Part shown: one piece after another, positions 52,159 to 64,000 of the stretch
Position numbering within the stretch: the stretch's first letter is position 1
How the letters are laid out: each line of letters starts with the position of its first letter
From: Theristus sp. LFF4_11
Taxonomy: Eukaryota; Nematoda; Chromadorea; Monhysterida; Xyalidae
NCBI GenBank assembly: GCA_030248135.1
Contig: JASANC010000785.1
Location: forward strand, 1 to 64,000
DNA: 64,000 bases
Direction: 5' to 3'
The notes under the pieces: model-generated
What the model was told of the DNA's origin: nothing
Databases searched by the model: none
The model's input: the letters and a program-made list of their open reading frames with translations, nothing else
Position numbers and translations under genes: made by a program

Positions 52159-54984
52159 TCTGTTTACTAAACGTTCTACTAAACTATTTACTATTTGCTA
52201 ACATAATAATTTTAAAATTTACACACTCGCAGTGATCTGAACTAATGTTAACGAATTTTAAGCAGTGATCTAAAATTTTAAGATTTACATTCCACAATGC
52301 GTTCGGTATTTTGGTACACATTTGCACATGCACTTTTTGCTAATCACGTATTGCGCGTTTTCATCATTTCACAGAATATGACGAAATGTGGGCACGTTGT
52401 TGTTCTCTTCATTTCAAGTTTACTGAAAGGCGAAATGTAGTGAGAGGACCACAAGCTTTTTAATTTTTTTATTTATTTGTTCGCTCTTTCTTATCTGTCT
52501 ATCGTATTGTTTTTGTTTCTCGAAATGTGATGTGAATTCTTAACATGAAGAAAATACTTGTGTTACATTACATATGGAAAAGTATGGAAAAGGGCACTTT
52601 GTAATGGTTCTCAGTGCACAGGGGGCATGTTACATGTCGAAATGGTTTCCAATGACAGTGCAACGATCACGGAAAACCAATGAAACGCATCCCGGGTACA
52701 GTTTAGAATGATAAATCAAAGGAATTTTCACTCGCACACCCGTGGTGAATCTGTCGCGAAGAGCAAGAAAACAGTTGAAGTGTAATTCAAATGTTAAGCG
52801 TGCTTTACATGTGGACATCTTTCGTGTTGCCCCAGATGATAACTGTCGCGCAATATTGTATTGTGGATTTATTCAAACGTGTCCGAACTAAAATGACGTT
52901 ATTTGCTTTAAAAACGCCCGTTTATCAAAGTACAGACAGGCACCAAAATGTCAGTTTGGTGTGACTGATTCGACATTCACCATTTGTTTACGGGAACAAA
53001 CCGGCTAAACAGAAAGTCTGGTTTGCTGTGAACGGCAAGCGCATGTTTTGCGGCACATGACGTCATTTCAGTGGGACACGTTTAAAAAAATAGGTCATAC
53101 TATGTCCGCGAGGGCGTTTCAATTCACGTGCGCTCAATTCAATTCATTGGTATTTTTCGCTTTCTCTCGGTAGACAAAACACAAACATGCATCGCATGAC
53201 GAGCATAAGCTGTAAGGCTTCTTTTTCTTGTGCTGGTTTTTCAATTGTTGTTCGGTTGTTGATCGGTTTTGGTTTTAACGATGCAACTTCTTGCGTTATA
53301 AAATGTGTTGATTTTACGTGGTTTGAATAAATGAAGTATTATTTGAATACAATCAATTGGAATTCTGCCACGATAACCAAAACATCTTACAGCTTGCAAT
53401 AGAATGTCAACAAGCTGGTATTGAGCCCTTTTCTATCACTGTTTTGCTACCACTCTTATTTTGTTCATGTTCTGCTTCATGTAAAATTTTGGACGCTATT
53501 ATTCTGAACCGTGGTTAAAGTTGATATTGCTGTGAATAATTGCCTGAAATATACGGAAACGTCTAATGAAGAAATGACAAATCGCGTCAGAATCTGCTCA
53601 ACCCAAACACTGATTAAGAGCAGTATTGGTCGGAAATAGAGAGCATCCATTCTTGAATTCTGTGATATTGAGATTTTTAAAAGGATCTGTCAGCAGAACG
53701 GAAATCAAGGTACAATTCAAGATCTCGGAATAAAAAGAAACGGGCCGCTCTATCGAAGGATCAAGAATAAGATAAGGTGAAATAAATTCTGGCAAAAAGG
53801 ATCAACAAATGTGTTTTTTATTGTTCGAAAATTGTAAGGCTGATAAAAACTGGATAGAAGAGCTCATTTTAAAGCGCCCAAGCACCCAAACAAATATCAG
53901 CTTCGGCCGTTGGATCTGGGCATAGCACTACTAAAAAACTGCTCTTCAGAGGCAACAGATTTGTAGTCTCTGGATTCAAACTACAAGAATCGCATTTTAC
54001 TGCCGTCTTGAATAATGTTTTCCCATTCTTTTCAGAAATAAGTCACTGTCAAACATTTTAAACGCAAACAAAACTGAACAACCAATCGGCAGATCATCGC
54101 AGATTCTAACCGATGGACGAAACTTCAGCTGATTAAAACCTTTGCGTTGAAGACGACTGAAGATCGGCCAAAATCGGCCAAACGGAACGAGTGACGCGCC
54201 GGAAAGAGTTTACTGTATTCATTCAAGGAAGTGGAATGCATGGAATGCGATGTAAAGCATACTGTATTGGACAGAGAAAAAAGCCGAAACTCATTTGTAA
54301 CGAAAACGACGTTATACGAAATATAACGCCATTTCAGCGTTCCTTCGCGAATAAGAAATTTCCTTCCAAAAATTGCGATGCTGAAATCTCGAAATCGTCA
54401 AAAAATCGTTTCGTGTGTCGTTTTAGTTCGACCGCGAAAACCGCGTAAATTTCCGTGATGAAAAAAACGAAGAAAATTTTCTTCACTTTTTTGAACATTT
54501 TCTCCGTTTTCACAGTCGTTGGTGTGTTTTCTTCTGCTTTCATCTTGGTTTTTTCCAGTCGATTGACCCTTTAGCATTACATAATCTCGAAGAAGAAAAA
54601 CAGACCACTAAAGATCTCAACAATTGCGTGATCCACCGTTACGAAAATCAAGAGCTGAATTAAAAAACAGTCAAATCCGTGTTCAGGCTACACTCTTTCG
54701 ATCGAATGTTTAGTGGTCCAAACTTATTCGCCATGCAGCTAAGAAATCCGAACATTGCAAGTGTTGCACTGTTTTGTGTTCTTCCGATAAAAGACGAAAT
54801 ATATGGTGGGTGAATGCAATCTGTATTCTGTACAGCACAAGACATCAGGCAAACCGCAGAACAAACAACCCGTACATACATTTTTTCGGTTGCGAAAACG
54901 AAATGCTTTTCAGTTTTCTCAGAACACATCAGTATCACGCCAAAATTCATGTTGTCCCACAATTTTCAAACACATACACACGCT
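52159..54984. other. Spacer downstream of the GPCR
   Basis: Apart from an M3 copy (52855-53101) I see no supportable gene or known repeat. A frame at 54191-54448 and a reverse frame at 54660-54962 lack family similarity, splice context and codon bias, so I do not call them. Confidence 0.4.
52855..53101. mobile_element. M3 inverted-repeat element, copy 4
   Basis: TTGTGGATTTATTCAAACGT to GGACACGTTTAAAAAAATAG, TA on both flanks; body close to copies 2 and 3. Confidence 0.85.
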
Positions 54985-55325
54985 AAATAAAAACGTCTGA
55001 AATGGTGTCCGGGGTCCTGTCCGCCGGGATGTCCAGTTCCGCGCAGTATCCCACAGAACTAAAAATACCTCACCAGCAGTGAGTAGCGACACCGCCGTGT
55101 CAGCTATTACAGTCCATCTGTCAGCTATTATTATGTACAGGCCATCTGGATGTTTTGCAACTTTGCTGAGATTTGCTCATGTCCAAGTCCAACCAATCAG
55201 CGCTGAGAATTACTACGACCGACCAATCAGCTAGTTGGATATATTAGCGAGATAGACTGTAGCTACTTTTAATATGTCCCCCGGACCGGACCCGGACCGC
55301 GCGGGACGGACACCTTTTCGGACAC
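54985..55325. mobile_element. M10 element, copy 3, containing a degenerate M2
   Basis: AATGGTGTCCGGGGTCCTGT at the left; CGCGGGACGGACACC and TTCGGACACATC at the right. Its middle (about 55108-55262) has ACAGTCCATCTG and CCAATCAGC arms of M2 type. It ends 9 bp from the stop codon of the next minus-strand gene. Confidence 0.55.
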
Positions 55326-55333
55326 ATCTCCAT

Positions 55334-58300
55334 TCAGCGTCCCAGCAGCCCGCCGAGCAGCCCGCCAGCGCCTCCACCACCCTGTTGCTCCAAAATCCGA
55401 AAGAACCCGTCACCCCCGTCCGCGGTCAGCGGGAAACTCCGCAGCAGCCCGTCCAACTGTTGCGGGCTGATCATGCCGCCGATGACGTCGCCGGCCTGAC
55501 GAGCGAGCGGTGCGAACGCGTTCGTGTCGAGACCCGCCAGCGTGCGCCCGTTGGAGCCGACGAACGGGAGACCAGAAGCGCCTGCGTGATTCGTTCGTGC
55601 GAGATGGTAAAGGATGTTTGGTTTGAACGTTATTGTTGTTTGTTCATGGCCCAGAGTTTGAACGACAGGATGGGAAAGGCAGTGACGCAATTGTGGCCGA
55701 TCGAGCGGACTCGGTCGGGTGTGGACGCTGCGTAGGAGCTGCGTCGTTGTCCACGGTCTGAACGTGTCATCACTGTTTTCGCAGAACACAGAGCTTTTGC
55801 GAAAGAAGAAAGAACGGGGTAGGAGGGTAATGAAAACACAATTGGCCACCAAATGTGGTGTTTGATCTGGCTCGTGTACTATTCCGGCCCGCGAAATTCC
55901 GGCCCGTAGAATTCCGGCCCGCTCATTCCGGCCCGAAGAATTCCGGCCCGAAGAATTCCGGCCCGGAGAATTCCGGCCCGGAGAATTTTCGGCAGCAAGA
56001 ACAATATTAAACCACACGAAGTGATTTTTTGGTAAATAAATTCTTAAGTGATTTTTTATTTTTGTTTAGAACTTGCTTGCAGTGACTTGTTGTAGGTTCC
56101 TAATCCTGAGCCAAGCCTTTTTGATAAAGTAAAAGGGTCACAGATCCTGTTCATGATAAAAAAATGTAAAAATTTAGTTGTAGTTTCTTTTTTTCCAAAA
56201 GGTTTCACTTTCCAAAAAAGCAAACAGGACGAACATCATTGAAAATACACTGTAACACATGTGAACATCGATATTTTTATTTTATTATTTCATTTCCAAA
56301 ATCACTTCGTGTGGTTTAATATTGTTCGTGCTGGCGAAAATTCTCCGGGCCGGAATTCTCCGGGCCGGAATTCTTCGGGCCGGAATGAGCGGGCCGGAAT
56401 TCTTCAGGCCGGAATTAGCGGGCCGGAATTGTACCCCCCCCCCGGTTTGATCTCATCAAGCAAACCCAATACATCCGCTCTTCTTGGTGTAATTCTGGTC
56501 TGTATTCTGCGAAAATACAGTGACAGGTTTGAACGAACACACTATATGATTGAATTTGAATGTTTGAATGTTTGTTGATTAGAAATACAGGGTGGGCCAA
56601 AAAAAAGGTTCCATTTTCAAACTGCTGTCACTGGCTTGTGTTTCAATATTATGAGCTGAAATTTTCAGCACTGATAAAACATATGATGCCATTTTACTGA
56701 CAAAAATTTTTTTCCGATACATAATTCCTAGCGCTCACTGTGGCAGATTTTCTAAAAAGCTCGAAAAATCAACAAATTGACTGAAATGAGTGCAAGAAAA
56801 AATTAGTATCAAGGTGCGTGATTCAATTTTGAAACTGTTGCAAAGGTGACAAATGGGTCTTTTTGGATACCCGGGGTATTGATAGTTCAAATCATGCGCT
56901 CAGAGTGGAAAGGTTTCACACTTGAATTAAATTTGAGCTGCTCGAGCGAAATTCTGATGTTTCACAGCGGACTCGAGTCAGCAGCCATGCGACTGCGACA
57001 GAAAGAATTGTTCAGTTGACTTTTTTGTTTTGTGTGTTGCTCTGTCTGTCAATTTGTTTCTTTTGAAAAGTTTTTCTGCGGTTTGAATAAAAACAGTGTT
57101 TCAGTTTCAGTTTTCTGCAGTTTCGTCATGGTTAAGTGGACAGCAGAACAACGGGTCTGGTATGCTATCTGGTGGGAGCAATCTGAAAGTTTTTCTGCAG
57201 TGACTCGCCAGTTTCGCGTAAAATTCAATCCAGCCGCTGCCGGACGAGAACCTTGATGATGATTTGGATGTCTATGAGCAATGATTCGTTGTGAAATTCT
57301 TGGTTAAAAACCAGTTTTTTTGAAAATTTGGGAATTTTTAAACATTGTGCTGTAAAACTGAATCTACTTGACCAAACTGGATAAAAATTTTGTCGGAAAA
57401 ATGGCATCACATGTTTTATCAATGCTGAAAATTTCAGCTCATAATATTGAAACACCAGCCAGTGACAGCAGTTTGAAAATGGAACCTTTTTTTTGGCCCA
57501 CCCTGTACATACATGCTGCGTTCGATTTGAAAATATTGACAAAAAGTTTTTGAAACTGAATTCACAAGCTTCCATTCGCTTCTTATTCAACCGAGAAGCC
57601 CGACCGACCATTGGACGGCAACAATTGCTGATTCAACGGGCGTACTCGCTGACGGTCAGCGGCTGGCGCGGGCTGTTTTCGTCGGCGGGCTGCAGATGAC
57701 GCGGGCGCCTTTGTCCGGCGCTGGCCGTAGTTTCGGCCGAAAGTTTGCCGGCGATTTTCTGCCAGATCCCCACTTGTACGGCGACCAGAGGAGCGAGCCG
57801 GTACAGCAGGAACATCGTCAAAATCACCAGAATCGACGCTCTGCCATTGACTGGCTGACCGACAGGCACGTGTGGTGCATGCTGGAATCAAGAATTTGGC
57901 AATACTTTTTTCACAAGTTTCTTTGTTTGAACCTGTCACTTGGAATTTAGACCAAGGGCGAGTGTTGGCATTTATAGCAAGAAGAACGAATGTGTTGGGC
58001 ACGTTTCTTAAAGTCAAAAAAGTCAAACACGCTTATTTGCTGCTAAAATGTTCTTTTTGTTGCAACACCGATCCCGTTCTTTCTTCCTTTGCGAGTTTTT
58101 TTTTGCGAAAAACTGGTCTTTTGCGAGTCTTTTGTGCGTACAGAACGCCGTCGAGTAGAGTGCCCATCGAGGTTTCTCTGTCATTACGTGCCTTAAACAT
58201 CCCCTCTGGTGGGGCTCGGTTCCCCGATCGCACTGAAAAGAGTCTAACGCGGTACCACCAAGCCACGAGGGCGACAAACTTTGCGCGAGTGTTGCATCCG

Positions 58301-58799
58301 ATTGAAAACTTTACCAATAAAACAATAAAACGAACCGTGCGTTCGCCGCGGGGGCGCCGGGGGTAGCCTGACTTCTTTCAAGACGTAATCCTCGGCCAAA
58401 TCTTCGCCAGAGGAACGATCGGCCGACTGAAATTGGCCAGAATCACACCCACTACAGTCGAACTCTAAAATTATGGGCAATCAGCTAATTGGTTGGTGAT
58501 CACGTGCATGCATACTTTCTGTGATGCGGAGTCTGTAATGCAAAGAATGTACATAGTATGCATCGCGTGATCACGCAACCAATCAGCTGATTGCCTTTCA
58601 TTTAGAGTTCGACTGTAGCTAATCAATTAGACTTTTTGTTGAGTAGAGCATAACTAGAAATTTTTTTTGGAAAACACCGATTTCAGTGACTCGTAGAAAA
58701 ATTTGAAAGAACAATGAAAATCACCTGCACTTGCAGCACGCCCGCTGCAAGCAGCACTATCGTTCGTATCATCAACGAATAATTAACGGAAATAATCAT
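55334..58799 (-). CDS. Secreted protein A: basic middle, Gly-rich C-terminus, 202 aa (unknown family)
   Basis: Exons: 58799-58725, 58426-58373, 57840-57609, 55581-55334; phases 0, 0, 1. Seen: a signal peptide (LMIRTIVLLAAGVLQVQSA); an acidic stretch (SSGEDLAEDY, SVDSGDFDD); a basic Arg/Ala/Gln-rich middle (RRTKAPASSAARRRKQP); then SGLPFVGSNGRT, MISPQQLDGLLRSF, and a Gly/Leu-rich end (GGGGAGGLLGGLLGR). Cysteines are absent. No family recognised. It shares the GLPF start of its last exon and a P-x-Q-L-x-G-(L/M)-(L/I)-x-x-F motif with the next gene, so the two are probably tandem paralogues. Exported function (matrix, cuticle, mucus or defence) is open. The third intron contains a foldback and a mariner-like element. 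The GTCAGG donor of exon 2 is chosen by phase; other donors near 58330 would give a different middle. Confidence 0.55.
55881..56430. mobile_element. Foldback element with tandem GAATTCCGGCCC arms
   Basis: Left arm 55881-56030: about seven copies of a 15-bp unit around AATTCCGGCCCG, then AATATTAAACCACACGAAGT. Right arm 56295-56430 is its inverted copy (GGCCGGAATTC units). The 260-bp centre is unique and AT-rich. GTAC occurs at both outer flanks. No coding capacity. It lies in the last intron of secreted protein A. Confidence 0.85.
56495..56552. mobile_element. M6 arm remnant
   Basis: CTGTATTCTGCGAAAATACA and TGACAGGTTTGAACG as in the right arm of M6; a left-arm relic (CGCAGAACACAGAGC) is at 55778, so the foldback element may have inserted into an M6 copy. 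Confidence 0.5.
56588..57505 (+). mobile_element. Mariner-like (IS630/Tc1) element with about 130-bp terminal repeats and a transposase remnant
   Basis: CAGGGTGGGCCAAAAAAAAG at the left and its exact inverse at the right, TA duplicated outside (56586-56587, 57506-57507). The terminal repeats continue for about 130 bp with few mismatches. Inside, 57128-57256 encodes MVKWTAEQRVWYAI...FRVKFNP, resembling the N-terminal helix-turn-helix of mariner-type transposases; the catalytic DDE part is missing. So a deletion derivative, mobile only in trans. Confidence 0.88.
57905..58130. mobile_element. M6-like element, decayed
   Basis: TTTGAACCTGTCACTTGGAA at the left and TTCTTTCTTCCTTTGCGAG at the right, in M6 order. 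Intron 2 of secreted protein A. Confidence 0.45.
58135..58275 (-). mobile_element. S1 tRNA-derived SINE, copy 5
   Basis: Minus strand: GTGGCTTGGTGGTACCGCG, ATCGGGGAACCGAGCCCC, AGGGGATGTTTAAGGCAC and the body ACCTCGATGGGCACTC. Intron 2 of secreted protein A. Confidence 0.7.
58453..58618. mobile_element. M2 inverted-repeat element, copy 10
   Basis: ACAGTCGAACTCTAAAATTA to TTTAGAGTTCGACTGTA with inner ATTGGTTGGTGATCACGTG and its inverse. First intron of secreted protein A, 25 bp before the exon 2 acceptor. Confidence 0.85.
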
Positions 58800-59727
58800 G
58801 TTTGGTATTATTCTGATAATTTTTCAAAAAATCTGTAGGCTTTTTGATAATAAAAAGAAATAGAATGTCTCTCAATCAAACGAAATCAATTCAGAACAAA
58901 ATAATTTGTACAAGTTTGTTATTTTCGTGTTGACAGTCCGCAAGTCAAAACAAGAAAAACATTTGTGCGACTGTATGCGTGGTGCGCGATAATAACACAA
59001 GTTTATTGAAAGAGTGCTGTTGATTATTTTCTTCAACTTGTAAAATTTTTCTTGATTGGCAGTAAAAGCAGAACGTCACAACCATAAAACACAAGGACTG
59101 GAGAAAATTTGGGAGTTTTCTAACGTTATTTATACAAAAATGTAGCAAAAATGCTAACTTGGAAAACATTGCTCACACATTGTCACTTTTTATGTACGTC
59201 TTCGATAGACTCTCTTTCTGAATTCAATCGCATATTCAAGTTTCCAATCACATTACGCAATTGATTTGAGTCACCTGATGTGACACCACGCAACCGGTTT
59301 CACGAAATACCAAAAAGTGACGTGCCACTTGTTGCAGGTTTTGCGGGTGGTGCAGAAAGAAGATATTTTTTGTTCGCAGAAACTCCGCCAACACCAAATG
59401 TTACGGGTTTATGCTGAAGTTCACACAAAAAGAACAACAGTATGTCAGTCAACATCATCAGTTTCTCAATACATTCAAGTGAAACAGAGATTCAACTAGA
59501 TTTGTAAGCAATAAGTTACAAAGTAGACTAAAACAGACAACGCTGTCCACTAGTTTCATGTGAACATAATACAAGATAGATCAACAGGGATGTTGAGTTA
59601 TCCGGGTTGCATTTCAGTCCATCGTGCCGCTACCCTCGTGAACTGCACTCACTTGAAGATGAACCGATCAACACCCTGTTGACTGTATGTTTTCGCTGAG
59701 AAAAACAGTCACACCAAGATGCGTATC
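58800..59727. other. Spacer between the two secreted-protein genes
   Basis: About 0.9 kb; promoter of gene A and 3' region of gene B. No repeat family or exon recognised. Confidence 0.4.
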
Positions 59728-59930
59728 ATTTTGGCATGCTTATTTTGATAAATACCATCTTGGCATGCATCCTGGTATGCATTTTGGCAAGCATCTTGGT
59801 ATGCATCTTGGTATATGCATTTTGGCAAGCATCTTGGCATGCATCTTGGCATGCATCTTAGCATGTATCTTGGCATGCATCTTGGCATGCATCTTGGCAT
59901 GCATCTTGGCATGCATCTTGGTATAATTTT
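59728..59930. repeat. 12-bp minisatellite GCATCTTGGCAT
   Basis: About 16 tandem copies with minor variants (TATGCAT, TTTTGGCAAG). The 12-bp period keeps all frames open on both strands; the apparent MPRC or ILAC repeat proteins have no other support. It lies just 3' of secreted protein B. Confidence 0.9.
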
Positions 59931-59958
59931 TTTATCAACACGGCTTATCAAAAAATGT

Positions 59959-62847
<2,889 letters not shown>

Positions 62848-63508
62848 CACGAATAAATATGTCTGAAAAAAGACAAATAACACAAATATGTTGCAATATA
62901 AGCATCGCTTTGCAAGCTGCTGTAAAAGTGCTACTCAATTTTGAGAATACGAAGAAACGAAAATTAACAAAACACATAAACTTCCACGAACACTAGAACT
63001 TATTTACAGTGAAACGCGTTTTTTGGTTATGACGAAAATTCATATCGTAACAATTCATATCAACACGTATACACACGCAAACTGTGTTCTGTTAATTTCG
63101 TTTGATGCACGTAAAATGTGTGGGTTTGACTTTTTTTACTGCAGCACACCACGTTTGATTTTTTCGTGCACATTAAAAATTTCTTAGTGATGAGAGTTGA
63201 CGTTTTATTCTAACACTAGGAGTGCAATTTCTGTCTCAAAGTCAAGTCACAGTCGCAAGAAACTCGTTCTAAAGGAAAAGTATGCACAAAAAATCACCAA
63301 AGCTATGCAATTTGCACAATATGGCCGAATAAATAAGGCACTCCTTGTATTCTCCATCAAGGCGGGATCGGTCGCAGACTAGGAGTTGTCTTTTTCGGGA
63401 ACGCCAGGCTAATTCCAATCGTGTGTGCAAAGGAGAAAGAATGAACAGAATAGCACGAAAAATAAATTAGTGTAATAAACACTTTAACAACGCGTAAAAC
63501 CAGAATCA
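62848..63508. other. Spacer right of secreted protein B
   Basis: Promoter side of secreted protein B. It holds a one-armed M5 copy at 63317-63465 (TATGGCCGAATAAATAAGGC, AGACTAGGAGTTGTCTTTTT). No exon recognised. Confidence 0.45.
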
Positions 63509-63758
63509 CTAATCGATGTCAATAATCGTCACAAATCCGTCATCTTCCGAAGGTTTCCGTTGTTTTCGCTCCCTTTTACCATTGTCACCACCATCTCCAT
63601 CGTCGGTTGACTCCCAGAATTCGCGAAACTCATCAAACAGCAATTGAATTGTGTCGGCGTCCAGTGTTCGCGCCTCGGCCGATGTCACCGGCTGTCCCGG
63701 CCGGGGACCGCCGATTCGAATGCGGGCACGTTTGCGAGCAGCGGGACTACCACTACTG
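63509..63758 (-). CDS. Last exon of an unidentified minus-strand gene (partial)
   Basis: After a CTGGCCCCAG acceptor the exon encodes about 83 residues ending in TAG: a basic Arg-rich start (SPAARKRARIRIGG), an acidic amphipathic stretch (DTIQLLFDEFREFW), Gly/Asp-rich and Lys/Arg-rich linkers, and a C-terminal DGFVTIIDID. Only this exon is in the window; earlier exons lie to the right. The protein looks intracellular, perhaps nuclear, from its basic clusters. I do not recognise the family. Confidence 0.5.
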
Positions 63759-63792
63759 CTGGGGCCAGTTTTACAGAAGCTTATACTGGCAA

Positions 63793-64000
63793 AGACCAGT
63801 TCATACTGACGTATGCATACGGTACGGTACAGTACGTCACGTCACGTCACGTCACGTCACGTCACGTCACGTCACGTCACGTCACGTCACGTCACGTCAC
63901 GTCACGTCGAAGTCATCGACACGTCATCAGAGTTCTGGTTTTTTACGTAAACTGGTCCACCAATGCCTGTCTGCACGCTTCAACGTGATATGATGAGAGA
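63793..64000. repeat. M7 end with expanded (GTCAC)n pentamer
   Basis: CAGTTCATACTGACGTATGC (M7 terminus) at 63796 is followed by about 14 copies of GTCAC at 63836-63907. Shorter GTCAC runs occur at 4373-4400 and in other M7 copies, so the satellite grew inside M7. Confidence 0.75.

Noticed and set aside
54191..54962. Possible small genes between GPCR and secreted protein A
   Set aside because: Frames of 85-100 codons with no similarity, signal peptide or splice context; expected by chance.
57633..57869. Single-pass membrane protein frame (ILVILTMFLLYRL) on the minus strand
   Set aside because: Same DNA as secreted protein A exon 3 in another frame. It needs a weaker donor and ends before the Gly-rich last exon, while the chosen frame joins both neighbours in phase. 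Kept as an alternative only.

Overview
The window is nuclear DNA of an invertebrate animal. Every recognisable gene is split by many introns with ordinary GT...AG ends, mostly TTTTCAG-type acceptors; the products are animal proteins (calmodulin, troponin C, an APMAP-type beta-propeller, a 7TM receptor). The calmodulin ends in MMTTK, which as I recall matches nematode CMD-1 rather than the MMTSK ending common elsewhere, and troponin C has calcium-competent EF-hands only at sites II and IV, an ecdysozoan pattern. A nematode or related ecdysozoan is my best guess; no species can be named.

Layout, left to right: the last two exons of a GPI-anchored protein (667-1927, +); a 10-exon membrane-anchored histidine acid phosphatase (2359-7051, +); convergent with it an 11-exon SLC46-like MFS transporter (7553-14530, -); troponin C (17098-20432, +); about 9 kb without recognisable genes but with a hAT-type element; a canonical calmodulin (29364-35571, +); a divergent calmodulin paralogue (40982-43305, +); an APMAP/strictosidine-synthase-like gene (44403-48546, +); a class A peptide-type GPCR (49843-52158, +); two short secreted proteins of unknown function (55334-58799 and 59959-62847, both -); and the last exon of another minus-strand gene (63509-63758). 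Exon models were built by hand from splice signals, reading phase and family knowledge; phases close in every complete model, but a few junctions are ambiguous and are flagged.

The introns and spacers are packed with short inverted-repeat elements. I separate ten local families (M1 to M10, names mine), three tRNA-derived SINE-like groups (S1 to S3), a hAT-type element with an 8-bp target duplication, a mariner-like element, a foldback element with tandem-repeat arms, and large (CAA)n/(TTG)n tracts. M1 (about 18 copies) and M2 (about 13 copies) are the commonest.

The most unusual feature is how repeats meet splicing. Two GPCR introns are almost entirely M9 transposons whose terminal repeat supplies the splice donor (introner-like). 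The first GPCR intron ends at an M2 element that may supply the acceptor. In calmodulin the exon 4/donor junction is repeated about 22 times inside the following intron; in troponin C the acceptor and start of exon 4 are repeated about four times in the preceding intron. The two secreted proteins share a small motif and look like an undescribed family. The genes do not form an obvious pathway; the calcium-binding genes TnC, CaM and CaM-like are the only functional cluster.
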